Assembly: GCA_027422505.1 (NCBI GenBank)
Contig: JAPQWV010001054.1
Coordinates: forward strand, 1 to 64,000
Length of the DNA stretch: 64,000 bases
Reading direction: 5' to 3'
From: Craterostigma plantagineum
Taxonomy: Eukaryota > Streptophyta > Magnoliopsida > Lamiales > Linderniaceae
Both the position numbers and the translations under genes were made by a program. Numbering within the stretch: the stretch's first letter is position 1; each line of letters begins with the position of its first letter. Below the pieces are notes generated by a model. It was given only the letters and a program-made list of their open reading frames with translations. It made no database searches and was not told the DNA's origin. Of this stretch, positions 1 through 12,449 are shown piece after piece.

Positions 1-46
1 CATCCAATACGTACACAACGAGTAGCCAAAAACTTACCAATTGATA

Positions 47-2495
47 TCAATTAGAGAAAAAGGACAAATTGATATCTGATTGGCCAACAAAAGACAAAAA
101 GAATACTGCAAACGTTAAATTGCTTCTTGTTCGGCGATAGTGCCCGACCCTTTTACATCTTCCACATTTGAGTGGACGAGTGTCTTGAATTTGTGAAGGA
201 ATTCTTTTAGATCGTGGACGGCCTGGGGATCTTTGAACGTCTGGTTCCACGACGTCTTCGGGTATAGGATCTTCAATTGCATAATTAGAAGGAATTGGAT
301 TTATAGAACCCTGGTATGCCTCCCGGTATTTCGCCAAACTGTAATAGCTGTCGCAGAAGTCATATGGAGAAAGGCCCATTGAAAGAATGCATGCGCATGC
401 ATGCTTACACGGAAGCCCCTGTAGATCCAAGTGTCGGCAAGAACATCTCTTATTGTTTAAACAAACGGCATATTTGATCCCCTTTTCTGAAACCTCGAAC
501 TGCCATCCACCAGACCTATCGACCTCCAATGTTTGAGATTCATCGATGCTTAATTTCAGTTTGTTCTCAGGCTTCGTACACAAACGGCTGAGCTGTTTGT
601 GTGCTTCCGTGCATTTGTCGTTCATCATGATCATTGTCTTCCGTCTTATCTCGTCGACCAAACTAACAATAGGTAGCGCCCTAGCCTCACGAACCCAACT
701 ATTCCAACTTTCTGCAATGTTGTTGTCAATTATGCCCCATCATCGGCCACGAAATAAGGAGTTAGCCCAACAATTAGGATTCGTCTTTCCTATGAAGTTT
801 GAGTGTCCGGGAAATGCCGTTTGAACCTCCGTAAGAAATGTTCTGAAATCCTCCAAGTAAGGAGAGTAAGCTGCCTTCTTGAACTTTGTTGTCCAACTTT
901 CTTGTTCTTATATGGGTACTTTCGCAATACCTGTACAGATAGCGAAGGAAAACAAAAACCTCGTCTGTCATAACAATGCATCACTAACATTTTAACTGAA
1001 ATGAGTCTATAAATAACAATACATGATAATGTACCTCAGTCTTGAAATTGTCAATGACATGCCTTAAACAATATGCATGGTGAGACCCTGGAAATACCGA
1101 GGGAACGCCTTGAACCAATCCTTCATGCCGGTCGGAAAAAAATGTATAATCTCCGAAGTTGTCTCTTCCATAATAGGACAAGAGATGCCTCAGTTTCAAA
1201 AGAAACCACTCCCAGTTAGGTGATGTTTCTGCATCAGTCACTGTCCAATAACAAATTATGAATAGATAATAACAAATAAGCTACGAAAATAACAAATTAT
1301 TCTAAGAAAATAACAAAACCCGCGAAAGCCACAGTAAACAATCCATCATTTCCATCTTTTGACACAGCAGTAAGTAAGCACCCTCTGTGCTTATTCTTGA
1401 TTTGTGTACCATCAAGGAAGAGTAGTGGTCTACAACCCCTTATAAACCCAATTATACACGCATTGAAACTCACAAACATTTTCTTAAATTTGTTTGTTTC
1501 AGGATGAAGTTCACAATCCGCAAATGAACCTGGATTTGTTCGAAGCACAGCACTGCAATACCACCTTAATTTATCATATGAACCTCTTTGAATCCCATGA
1601 ATATTTTTCAACGCTATTTCTTTCGCTGACCAAGCTCGGTGATATGGTATTTCAACCCCGTATTCCCGCAACATATCATTCTTCATAGTGCGTGGCTTGT
1701 AGAGAGGCTCTGTGCTCAGCTTCGGCTGAACCAACTCCGCAAGCAATTTTGCATCGGCTTTTGGGTGGTCTCTCATTAGTAAACTGGATTCTCCGCAGTG
1801 GTTGAGGTTGCAATTTTTATGCTAAACAGACCATCACATTGCCGGTGAGCTGCATATATCCTCCATCTACATCCTTCTACGTTGCATACTACGATGATCT
1901 TCTTAACGTCATTTTTTATATACTTGAAAGACTTTCTGCTCGCAACGGCATGCCTTTTAAGCTTGCTTCGAAACTCATTAGCACCCTCAAAGACTTGCCC
2001 TTCACCCTCAATGCACCGAATCCAAAAGTCGACTGAGTTCCCGTTGGCCAGAGCTCGACATTCAGCTTGAGATTGCCCGACCTGAGATGGCATATCTTCA
2101 GTTGTATTCCCGTGTTCAATTGCAATAATGTCTATGACCTTCAATTTTAGCTCGTGATGCAACCTCACCATGAACTTCACATCATGGTCCATGAGCAATT
2201 GCATTGTGGTGTTGTTAAGAGGTGATTTGTATCTCAAGGAGATGGAGCTACTATCGACGTCTGAGAAACGTTGGGTAACTAGTAATAAGAGGTCTGTTAA
2301 AGATGATGTTTCTCTTACCTCCAACAAAAAAAATTCGCTTTTATAAGCACACAGAGCAAGAATCGAATCTTGTATTGTTGACATTGTGGGGACCATGATA
2401 CTGTCAAAGGCAGTAAATGAAGAAGATAGATGATTTACGTTGTTGAAATAGGGTTTAGAGGAAATTGTGGTGTATTTTTTTCGCATTGGCGCCAT
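47..2495 (-). CDS. Mutator-like (MULE/MuDR) transposase, several exons, partly degenerate
   Basis: Read from 2,495 down, the pieces follow the order of a plant MuDR-type transposase. The first piece (2,495-1,776) ends in the DNA-binding-like block around CNVEGCRWRIYA. The second (1,776-1,297) contains NPGS and LDGTQIK, which holds the first catalytic Asp. The third (1,241-984) contains SDRHEGL, with the second Asp, and YCLRH. The last (661-47) has a SWIM zinc finger, C73-x-C75-x9-C85-x-H87 (about 445-400), then a zinc-knuckle-like CGRCKRVGH that lacks its final Cys. The 1,297/1,241 break looks like an intron with acceptor TTGGACAG before 1,236. The 1,776 junction needs either another intron or a frameshift. 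661-984 also carries transposase coding in shifted frames. The family cuts and pastes DNA through a DDE nuclease; activity of this copy is doubtful. The element's 3' end lies outside the window. Confidence 0.85.
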
Positions 2496-3337
2496 CTGTA
2501 AAATTTCAGGTTCCGTTACTAGTACTTAGAATATCTGTTACTATGATGCCTTTTCTTGTTACTAAATCAGCATTGAAGATTCTGGCGGGACAACCATCAT
2601 GAGATGAATTTTGGGCGGGAAAAACTCTAAGTACGCCAGTGATTACACGTTAAATTGTTATTGTAACAGCGTTATCCGTTACTCGATATGCATTGTTCTG
2701 TTACCGTGTTATAAGATCGTTGTTATTATTCTTGGTAATTTGTTACTTTTTATACGTTGAACTGTTACTCCATGAAATCAGTAAAGACACGAGGTTTACG
2801 TTTAAGATTAATTGAATATGTCCCTAACATTGATGAACCAATTATGTTAGGTCGACCATTTGTACTGTAAAATTATCAGTAATAGATCGTATGTACCCAG
2901 TTCTTGTACGTAGGATCAATTCGTCCATGGATGACCATCCTCTCAAGATGAGTGGTACTTGTTTTCACACTATACTTCAACTTCGTCAATACCAACAAAA
3001 ACTCCACGGAACTCGTAAGCACAAACTAACATATTTTTATATAAAACTTCGTGAATTTACCTGTTATAGCGATTTTAGCGTGTTTAGTGTATAAAGTTTG
3101 AAAACAATAAACGAATCTAATTACATATTAAGTTGTTACTGCAACAGCGTTATCTGTTACTTGTCACGTAATGTTCTGTTACCCAAGTACTTGCTAATGG
3201 TTATTAATCTTGTTAATTTGTTACTAGATATACTTTGAACTGTTACTGCAGAAAATATGACGATTCTACCGGAAACATGCACACATTGTCAGCAACATAA
3301 GCTAGTTTTTGTTCAAAACAAACTTTCTAAGCACATC
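2496..3337. repeat. Intergenic spacer of the MULE with a diverged direct duplication and GTTACT motifs
   Basis: There is no coding sequence between the two minus-strand MULE genes. The block 2,649-2,776 is repeated in direct orientation, diverged, at 3,126-3,256. Both copies contain CAACAGCGTTATC-like or TAACAGCGTTATC-like sequence, then TGTTCTGTTACC, then TTGAACTGTTACT at the end. GTTACT/GTTACC words recur through the whole spacer and again upstream of the ULP gene. The spacer should hold the 3' end of the ULP gene and the promoter of the transposase gene; no clear TATA box was recognised. Confidence 0.6.
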
Positions 3338-6302
3338 TCAGACACACATAGCAGCAAATTCTAACAAACCAGCTAAGATCTGCGCCCGATATGTTTTGAT
3401 GTCGCCGGTCCTGTTGATTTCATCCCATGTACCAACATCATCTTTCAACAATGCGTACCCAAACATACACACCCACGGGCCACAATCCAAGCTATCCTCG
3501 GCTTGCTGGCGACAAATCTTAGACAGGGCAGTTGAAGCAAACTTCATATCCACCCCACGTGCTTCAAATAATTTCCAACGACTGCAAGCGCATAATATAT
3601 AATAATCCAGTGCAAGCGCCTGTAACATAATAATCAATGCATCACTTTCAACTCACATAACAGACCACCCAATTGCCATGCAAATCTTACTTACACAACG
3701 GTTTGCAACAGCAGTTCCTGTTGGCCCTCTCATTGAATTATAATGCTGCCAACTCCTATTTTCGACATCGAGTACAAGCAGATGCCAATGATTGTGATTG
3801 TTCAATGGTAGCGCAACAAACTTGCATTCGGACTGTACTTTCGCCCGAAAATGCTCTAACTGTGTCTTGGTAATGGGAGACAATTTTTCCAACAATGTCT
3901 CCATGCCCCTTTTGTTTCATACATGGATACGCCTCCCCGGTCTTGACAATATAGCTTCGACATTTTGCTGAGAATTAATCAAAGTTCAACGTAAGTCGAC
4001 AAATTTTAAGACACGATATTCGAAGAAATCAATACTCACCGAAACATAGGAAGGAAGGAAGTACGTGCCGGAGTCGGGATCCATCGCCATCAGGTATTTA
4101 AACCATGCATCTATCACATCGGACGCATTCCCCTTCACCATTTCCACCAAATGAAACCCGTGCACACGGTGGATGTTGTCCTCCCATACAACGGAACTAC
4201 ATTTACAAGGAATTCAAAAATAAATATAATAACACCACCATATAAAACATAATCAAACAACTTACTTGAAGTTGGCGTTTGCAATGAAGCAGTCTACCAC
4301 CTCTTTCTGCTTGGGGGATAGGGATGCCTTTCCCTCAAAATCTCTATCGAGCGTGCCTTTGTACAGTTCTGCCGGAGGATCCACCCGTATACCCGACACG
4401 ACCTCGATCGGTGCCTCCTTTGTTGCGCCCTTTGCACCCTTGCGCTGCTTCTTCACTGGCGGTGTGCTCCCTGGAGGCGTTACGAAGTCGGCCAGCTTCT
4501 TCTTTTTGGTATTATCCCTTCCCATGACGGTGCTTGCAATTGATCCGGCCTCAAGAGCATCCTTCGCCGCAACATATTGTTTATATTCTTGATCAACTGT
4601 GTCAATCGTGAACGATTTCAATATTTGCTGAACCACAGATTGTACAGTTGCATCAACCTCGACAGCAGGTTGCTCCCGCGGCATCTCAGCGGGCTTCTCA
4701 GCCACCACCGCTTCGCCTAGCACCTCAGCCACTTGCCCTTCAGCGGGCTTCTCAGCCACCACATCTTCGCCTAGCACCTCAGCCACTTGCCCTTTCAGCG
4801 GGCTTCTCAGCCACCACCCCTTCAGCGGGCACCTCAGCCCCTGGCATCTCAGCGGGCTTCTCAGCCACCACCGCTTGGCCTAGCACCTCAGCCACTTGCC
4901 CATCAGCGGGCTTCTCAGCCACCACATCAACAGATTGAACCTCAGCCACCACCGCATCAGCGGGCTTCTCAGCCACCACCGCATCAGCGGGCTTCTCAGC
5001 CACCACCCCTTCAGCGGGCTTCTCAGCCACTTGCCCTTCAGCGGGCTTCTCAACTTCCATATCCTCCACCACCTCAGCTTTCTCAGTCCACATGTCACTC
5101 TTACCATCCTCATCAAAAATAGTTTTCTCGTCGACTTTCTCCATAGGAGCATCCTCGCGTCCAACAGCCTTCTCCTTGGCTTCTTCTTTAGATGTGTGAG
5201 GTTTCTCCTCGGTAGACTTCTTCTCCGTCCCCTCGAAAGTCGGGATCCTTACATTGTCGGGCAATGCGCAGAACGCCTCGTACTCGTTCCGCCAAACATA
5301 TATTGGGTTTGCCACCTCATCTTCGTTCAAAGCCTCAATAGCTTGCTCCATATCTTGCTCGGATGGCCGCCACCTCGTGAAACGAGGCATGCCCGTAATC
5401 GAAAGAGCTTTACCCAACCGAGGAGCGTGCTCATAAACCCAAACCTGGCATATATAGGCACAACGTGCAAACGTGAAAAACTCACAAATGAAGAACAAGC
5501 GTGAAAGTACAAACGAATGACTTACCAATAATCCGAGGGTGCACCCTTCAACGTACTGTGGATTTTGCAAGATTGATTTCAAGAGGAATGAATGGACTGC
5601 CTTACCCCAGGCATAATCCTTCACCTCATCCAGACGATCCACGTACTCCAATACAAATGATGGGAAGCAATAGTTCGACGTTGGGAATAAAACACAAATA
5701 AAGACTAACAAAACATACATACGACTAAAATCTTCTAAACTAGTCCTATCCCCCAACTTTGATAATTCCTTCATTTTAACAAGAACATCATCTCGAAACA
5801 GTCGAGATATACCGGGAAAACACCTCTTCATAAAATCAACATCCTTCACCACGGGTTTATAATTCAGGTCAACAAACATCCCATTCGCCCTCAACCCCAT
5901 AAACACAGAAAACTCAGAAACAGAAAACGGAACTAGGTTATCATGCCCGAATCTGAAAAATTTACCGTCCGGGGTAAATCGTCTCATCACAGCCACGAGC
6001 CTATGGCTTCCGATCTCGCACGGGACGATACGAAGGAAATCAGCAAATGGCGTCCTTCGAACTGCCTTCTTATGCTCGGCGCTTGCCATGTCATAAATCG
6101 GCTGGACAGTTTCGACGAAATACCTTCGTTGACATCGGGGTCGTGGGATAGCTCGCTGCTTCGACATTTTCGCCTCCTTCGTCGCTGTTTTCGTCGATTT
6201 CTTCGCCTTTGTCGTCGTCGGATTGCTCGCAGCTCGTGGTGGTCGCTGCTCGTCGTCGCAGCTCGTCGGATCGCTCGCTGTTTGCTTCGATTTCTTCGCC
6301 AT
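3338..6302 (-). CDS. ULP1-like (C48) cysteine protease gene carried by the MULE, with introns and a frameshift
   Basis: The 5' part (6,302-4,779) has a Lys/Thr/Arg-rich start, then a globular region (RRYFVETVQPIYDMAS to KAVHSFLLKSIL) like that preceding transposon-borne plant ULP1 proteins. Acidic and VAEKPAE-repeat linkers follow. The catalytic part lies in short exons: about 4,200-4,040, then 3,904-3,653 with the His (NHWHLLVLDV, about 3,789), then 3,637-3,338 with the RQQ and DCGPW block (Cys codon 3,482-3,484). Putative introns include 5,526-5,444 (GTAAGTC...CCAG, readable in frame), about 4,265-4,199, and a very short one near 3,660-3,626. In the HYNSM block an Asn sits where the family usually has the catalytic Asp. 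One extra T near 4,795 shifts the frame inside the repeat. The family cleaves SUMO-like modifiers; the role in transposons is unknown. Pseudogenisation is likely. Confidence 0.75.
4660..5060 (-). repeat. In-gene minisatellite encoding VAEKPAE-type repeats
   Basis: A GC-rich array inside the ULP-like gene encodes variants of AEKPAEGQVAEVLGE on the minus strand. Units of 27-30 bp and compound units of about 54-57 bp are mixed. The plus strand reads as repeats of CAGCGGGCTTCTCAGCCAC. One unit at about 4,786-4,800 has CCCTTTCAG where its neighbour has CCCTTCAG, and this single-base difference breaks the reading frame. Confidence 0.85.
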
Positions 6303-7500
6303 TGTCTTCGTCGGTGCTTTCTCTGAATAGTTTTGGGGATGGCTAGATTCTCTAGGTCGTCGTTGCTCGTCGTCGATGCTGGTGTTCGTCGCCGGCTCGT
6401 CGTCGCTGCTCGTGCGTTTGGTCGATTAGGGTTACCGATTTGGGAATTATTGTCACTAATACAACCCCATTCGTTACTTGGAATTATTTGTTACAAATCG
6501 AATTTATTGTTAAAATAATCATTTTCCAAATTTGTTATTTTTACCTAATAATTTGTTATTTGAATTAACTGTTTAGTTACTGCCTTTAGCGATTTGGTAT
6601 TAGATCAGTGTATAGTTGTTATAAAATATTAATATTTTGTTACCAGGGAGTGTTCAGTAACATGAGATTAGGGTGACTATTTCTCAAGTACAACAATTAA
6701 AGCTGAGATTCAAACACTAGATTTTCTGTTCGGTATAAACTTAATTAACCTAATTCTGTCAATAACGACGACGTTTCTGCGACTTTCACCTTTTTTTAGA
6801 GTCAATTGTGATTTTCGTAACAAAGAATTATTAATCTACAATTGTTACTTTTTTCGATGATAACTGTTACTACGTTTGTTATATTTGTTACTGAGTTAGA
6901 CATATATGTTACTAGTTACGCTATATTGGTTACTTTAATTGCATTAATTGTTACCCAGATATCGTCTTCAAGAAATCTTCAATATACGTCGCATAACAAA
7001 ATTTTGATTCAAAATTCTTCACCAATTCTTTCGTAAACTCAATAATTCTCGTTCATTATTAAGACCCATTATCAAATTCACTCAGTTTCGTCATAATCGG
7101 CCATTAAATTCGATACTTGGTCCTTTTATACTCTCGTTTTCTCGAAGAGGAATTTCGAAATTATTTCTTCTTACACGCTAAATTATTCTTTTATTACAAC
7201 TACCCATGCGGAAACAAAGTCGATCCCATCTTTTATGCACCTGAACAACGACATTTCGGTCTGTTGTAGAGTCCTCGCACACACCCAAAATCGAACGATA
7301 GAGACGATGGCAAATGGCTGTAATTTTTGCCAACTATGAAGGACAGATTTGTCATTTTATGTCGCATGGGTCCTTCAAACTTATGTTTTTGGTACTTAGG
7401 TCCTTCAGCCTGAATTAAAACGTTATGGGGCCTGAACTATATTGAAAATTGCTTAGTAGGGCCTGAACCCAAATATACCCTTAATTTTATCGTTTATTTG
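6303..7500. other. Upstream region of the MULE ULP gene; GTTAC-rich, possible element terminus
   Basis: No coding sequence is seen. From 6,430 to 6,970 the sequence is scattered with TGTTACT, GTTATT and GTTACC words, like the spacer between the two MULE genes, so it probably belongs to the same element. At 7,355-7,480 short related phrases recur (GGTCCTTCAA, GGTCCTTCAG, GGGCCTGAACTA, GGGCCTGAAC), a pattern often seen at plant DNA-transposon ends. The partner terminus is outside the window, so no terminal inverted repeat could be matched. Confidence 0.4.
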
Positions 7501-8663
7501 TTATATATCGATGCTCTTTTATTAAGGCTCAGTGCCTAAGTTAAACCGTATTGTCCGTCGTAAAATAACAATCAATAAAAAAACCACCCACTACATAACT
7601 TCTTATTTTTCCAATTTTCTAGTAAAATATTACCTTATAACTAATAAATATAACACAGACATATGGGTGTGCAAAAGTACTAGTGCTGCTTATACCGTCG
7701 GAAATCAGTGATTCATTTTAATATAACATTTTGGTGGCAAAAAAAATAAAAAGAAAAGTTCCATTGCCGGGACTTGAACCATGGACTTCAAGTTCTTGTT
7801 GGCGATGAATTTCGTTCGAACTTTCTGGTTTTGTAAGGTTAAATATGCCTAAGTTCTTTCTGTCTACCCCCTAACCTATGTTTTTCTTGTTTCTTTTATG
7901 TAAAGATTAGACCAATATGAACATAGGAATTTAGGACAAAAATTTTCGTCGGACATATAATATATGGTTGAAGATATTGAGGCCAATACAATTTGGTCCA
8001 GCCTAGTAAGCTCACTAGCACGTTACAAAAATTTATGTTTACTTCCACTATAATATGAGCATACCGCCATTTAATTATATAGAGTATTATTCTTACCACA
8101 TTAGACAAATACTAGCGTCAGACAATATATTCATACCGCCATTGAATAATATATTCTTTTATTGCGAGGAAATTTTCATAAAAATTGACCTAGTCTTGAG
8201 ACCATGACTAAAGCAGGTAACATATATGATGGAATTCTTATGTAAGCATATTATACCAAGTCAACTAAGAGAAAGTCTATATGATAAGTCTTTGATGTTT
8301 ATAAGACTTTCGCGTATGCAAAACTAACATACGAGATACATTTAACCATAGTTAACACATTAATCATGAGGGAACCATAATACTGTATTTTATTGATCAG
8401 GAAAAAAGGCAGGGTATGCTTGGAGTTGAACCTTTTGTCAAATTGACAATAAAAAAAGGAATTCTTTTGAAGGGTGAGGTAATTCTTTAGATAAAAGTAA
8501 CTCAACATTGTAAGAAAAAAAAGTTCTTTAAGGGTAAGTGATCGAATTGCGTAATGTTACAATTTCATTGAAGAAAGTCCTTTTACTATTTCACTATTGA
8601 CTGCTATCTTAACTACTGTTTATTTTCCTAATAAATGACTTATGGATAACTTTTTCATCTATC

Positions 8664-8708
<45 letters not shown>

Positions 8709-9043
8709 TCCGAGAGAACCCAATATTGACTTAAACAATAGAAGCGATCAAGCATACGCAATACCCCCGATATTTGCTTGAATCAGCCGTCTCAGTCAGT
8801 TCACACGGATTTATTATTATATTGTGTGTATGTGTATATTTAGTATGTATATATATGTATATACATCTATATGTTTTTCAAAAGACGAGTATTTCTTATC
8901 ATCTTCCCGTGAAACTTACAGGAAGGTTTCTTGTCTGAGCTCAGACTTGCGTTTCCACAACACGTTAATTCTCTTACATTTAAAACCCTCTTAAATATTT
9001 AAAACACATATACACACAAAATTACTCTATAATCACGACATTA
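7501..9043. other. AT-rich stretch without recognisable genes
   Basis: I see only short unsupported ORFs and simple-sequence DNA. The one structured item is the (TA)n tract at 8,669-8,702. Just upstream of the small ORF at 9,044, TTAAATATTTAAAA near 8,990 could serve as a TATA-like element, but nothing else supports a promoter. Confidence 0.5.
8669..8702. repeat. (TA)n microsatellite
   Basis: An uninterrupted run of about 17 TA dinucleotides, preceded by CATATACA. Confidence 0.95.
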
Positions 9044-9313
9044 ATGATGGAAACTCATCAATGTTATAACTCATCGTCATCTTCAGTGTCTGACGATATT
9101 CAGTTAAACCTTGCAAGACTGCTCAAGCATTTATTTGGAGAAATAGAAGATACTAATGATCATCATAGTAGTCAGAAGAGGAATGTAATAGCAAAGAAGA
9201 GAAAGACAGCGAATGACTTTGATGAAACTCGAGAGAAGATCATCGTGAAGAAACGAAGGTATAGGACTGTCGAGTGTCTATACATGGTAACTAAGCCGAT
9301 TAATCCAATATAG
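9044..9313 (+). CDS. Hypothetical small basic protein (89 codons)
   Basis: The ORF starts at the first of two adjacent ATGs and is not recognised as a known family. The N-terminus is rich in Ser and His. The middle predicts a short helix (IQLNLARLLKHLFGEIED). The C-terminal third is strongly basic with two nuclear-localisation-like clusters (AKKRKTAND and VKKRRYR) and ends in VTKPINPI. Composition is unlike the surrounding AT-rich noncoding DNA, and a TATA-like TTAAATATTTAAAA lies about 50 bp upstream. It could be a small nuclear protein gene, one exon of a larger gene, or a chance ORF. No transposon domain is visible. Confidence 0.3.
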   Translation: MMETHQCYNSSSSSVSDDIQLNLARLLKHLFGEIEDTNDHHSSQKRNVIAKKRKTANDFDETREKIIVKKRRYRTVECLYMVTKPINPI

Positions 9314-11492
9314 GTGTAAGAAAATGCCCCGGCGATGAATGTCTAGCTATTATCTTCTTTTTTCTTCTTATCTATGCGTGTAATATATAATAGTAGCAAG
9401 AGATAAAAGATTATACAATTTTAGTGATCTTTGTCTCCTGAAAAGAAGTCGATGATTTTGTGAATTTATTTCTGTTAGGGATGTCTGATAGTAAATACAC
9501 TGAGAGATGTCTTGAAGAATGATTAAAACCAAGCTCTTCATAAATGTTAACGCATGATTATTTAGCACAAAACAACATTGAAAAATGTCGTAAGATACTT
9601 TCGAGTGTTGTCTAATATCACACGTTCTCTATCCACTGTCACACCGAGGCATGTTCAAACATAGATTCTATTTTGCTATTTAATTCCCTATTTATGAGAC
9701 TTGCAATGAAGTTGTCAATATTAGGGTTTGTTTATGGGTTTTGTGCACTTCTCAGCAAGGTTCGAAAGATATTTGACCTAATAAATAAGGTAAGTTCAAT
9801 AGAGGGTTGATTTAATTCAACCCTAACAAAAAAATGTGATTTTATAGATTGAGTGTTTTTGTTTGTAAATCTGGACATCGAACAAGGTAAACATGGCTGA
9901 TAACAATCTCGGACAAGATCTATATAAATTTCATATCATCTAACAATTTATGTCTTGATTCTGCTTTACGCCTTCTGCATAAAGCTCAACTACTTGCGAA
10001 TTATACAAATGTCATCATAAACACATGGAATTTAAACTTAATGGCTCGAACTTTGAGTGAATCTTTATCATAAACTAGGAATTATAGTTAATCTCTTAGC
10101 TCTAATAATAGCTGGTTATCTAGTGTAGTTTTTTGGGACCTTGCTAACTCGTGCTTTCAACACTGCCAAGTCAACTATATGATAACATTTTGATATTATG
10201 ATTCGCTGCATAATGTAGACGTTCTCAAATGGAACCATTCTATACAATATTTAAACATTCCCAGTTGAACTAGAGTCAAAAGTAACGATGGGAGGAAAAA
10301 GATTATAATTCGTTGAAGTAATGGAAGAAAAGTAGTACTAGGGTAAGTACTAGCAAATCGAAAGTCACGGCATCGGCAGAGTCAACGATCGTAGTACGAA
10401 ATCGCAATGGAGTAATTGCTATGATTTTTGTACTTTTTTTTTGGAAATATAATTGCTATGATTGAAGGAAGTCCTTATACTATGGTCACATCGCAATTAC
10501 AAGTTTCATATAGATATATATACATTAATTACATGTCAGTTTCATGGGACATTTCTTGCCATCTTCGTTGTAACTTGAAAAAGATTTTCCCGTTTGTGTC
10601 TGATCTCAGATTTTGCCTTTCACATAACACTTTTTATTTTTTAATTTTCCCTATTTACATAATAAAAACACGCCAAGTAGCCTTTACACGTTCACGCGTC
10701 ACGCGGATTTAAAATGATAGTAATAATACCCTTATATAATGAGCCGTATGGTAGATAATTACTAACTAATTGATCTGCAATTCGATGAATATTTATTTAC
10801 AACTTTAGCCTTTGCTTTATTACAATTTTACCCTTTAGTTTATTAAAAGTTTCACCTTCAAATTAAAACTTCGGTTTAAACTTATTAATAAAACTTAAAA
10901 CTTCAAATTAAAAGTTTCACCTTAAAACTTCAGTTTAAACTTAATTAATAAAACAAAGTATTCATAATACAAAATAATTTAATATATTTGCACGCACATT
11001 ACATTAGATGTGCTAAACATACTTGTTATATATTGTTCATCGTCATTGATACGTGTTTATTGATAGTCTGTTGATTGCATTAATTATTAGAAATTGAGGG
11101 GTTCATTCTAAAATAATTGGCGATTTTGTCTCTTTGATATATTAATTGAGTCGAACAAATTATCGTATATGGGATAAAAATAGAAATTCCACAAGCCTGT
11201 TCACGTGTCGCATGATTGAATGCATAATACGTGAACATATGAAACGGATGACGACGAGTCAGATCGAACCCGATTGGATACTGTCTTGGAAATTAAAAGC
11301 TTCAGCTAATAACCAATTAACGATATATTACGAGTTGTCCTCTTTTGATTAATAATCGTTTCAGATTAGTTGAATTATCCGATGTAAGATACACCATAAC
11401 TCTCAACATTAACTTATGTCAAAATAACCAAAAAATATGCAAGAGAAAGCTACAAAACAACTAGTTCCACATCTTCACACAAAAAATCAAAC
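9314..11492. other. AT-rich stretch without recognisable genes
   Basis: No coding region could be supported. It contains the short tandem duplication at 10,842-10,954. Its right end adjoins the truncated Copia-A ORF3 at about 11,558; the last 21 codons of that ORF read into this unrelated sequence. Confidence 0.5.
10842..10954. repeat. Short tandem duplication, about 50-55 bp unit
   Basis: Two similar units, 10,842-10,896 and 10,907-10,954, share AAAAGTTTCACCTT, AAAACTTC(A/G)GTTTAAACTT and ATTAATAAAAC in the same order, with a few small gaps. Confidence 0.75.
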
Positions 11493-12449
11493 TCATCCCT
11501 CGACTGCAAAGCCAACGCATCGACCGCCTCGAAAATCCAACATCCCTCGGGATGAAATCACTTGAAACTCTGTCGGGGGCCCTCGAATCATCTGCTCGGT
11601 TAAGTGATGTTCCAGACAGTATCTCTGATATTCATCTCCCGCGGGGTCGGTGACACGTAGTAGCTCCAGCGGAATGGCCATCGATGGCTGAGCTAAGTCC
11701 GCGAGCCTGGGGTTGTGAAAGAACTTGAGCCTAGGTGGCTGATAGTTTCCTCCCGGGGGCAGGCGAGGAATATTCTGCTCGTGCATCTCCATTTGTTTTT
11801 GGATGATGACGGAGAACCATCTCGCATGCGGCACGTTTTTGGACCGTTTGTTCTCCTTTTGTCTGATCTGTTCTGCGAGGACATTCCAGATCAGTTGAGC
11901 GAAATCGTAATTCCGCGAGAACACTACTCCGTGAAATATTCGGAGGAAGTGGCCGTTGCCTTTGTCGAAGCCTGCGTGCTTCGGGGACAAACACTTATTG
12001 ATTATGCCAAAAAGTGTCTTCAATGGATGGGGAATCCCGTTGCTCTGCATCTGAGCTAACTTGGTGAGCGGCGGACAGTATTCCATCTGGAGGAAATCAT
12101 GCACCAATTCTTCATCTGATGGGAGGGGGTCGTAAGTTTGGTTGTGAGGGAGGTCGAGCAGAAGTCTGAGTTCATTCTTGCTCATACAGATGTGCCTCGT
12201 CCCTACAACGGTGGTAAAGTGATACGCCCCGTTCATGATGAGGCTCTTGATCATTCCCCAAAACTGCTGGAGGTAGATCATCGGTACTAAGGCCGTCACG
12301 GTAAGAGCATGCCACAGTGGATGGCCTTGCAGTATGGACACGACGATGTCGTCTGGACACCGAAAGGTGGTCAGATCCAGTTGGAAGTTCGTGTCGTGGA
12401 CATTAATGTCCTTCTCGTATATATGGTTGTAGGTAGGGTAGTGATCCAT
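11493..12449 (-). pseudogene. ORF3 of Copia-A, N-terminal domain (QQFW family), 3' truncated
   Basis: The 318-codon ORF begins MDHYPTYNHIYEKD and matches ORF3 of Copia-B over about 295 residues, including FQLDL(T/S)TFRCP, VPM(I/V)YLQQFWG, YDPLPSD, NKCLSPKHAGFDKGNG, RNYDFAQLIW and LPPGGNYQP. Similarity ends after EQMIRGPPTEFQV (about 11,558); the last residues come from flanking DNA. It lies downstream of pol in the same orientation. No signal peptide or membrane segment is visible, so it is not an obvious envelope. Related QQFW domains occur, to my knowledge, in polyproteins annotated from plant Copia elements; the function is unknown. The ATG directly follows a splice-acceptor-like TTTCAG. 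Confidence 0.75.

Noticed and set aside
4648..5122. Long plus-strand frames through the VAEKPAE array
   Set aside because: They are low-complexity shadows of the minus-strand ULP-like gene.
7764..7795. tRNA- or SINE-like B box on the minus strand (GGTTCAAGTCCCGG)
   Set aside because: The T-stem does not pair, no A box or acceptor stem could be found, and no tail typical of a SINE is present.
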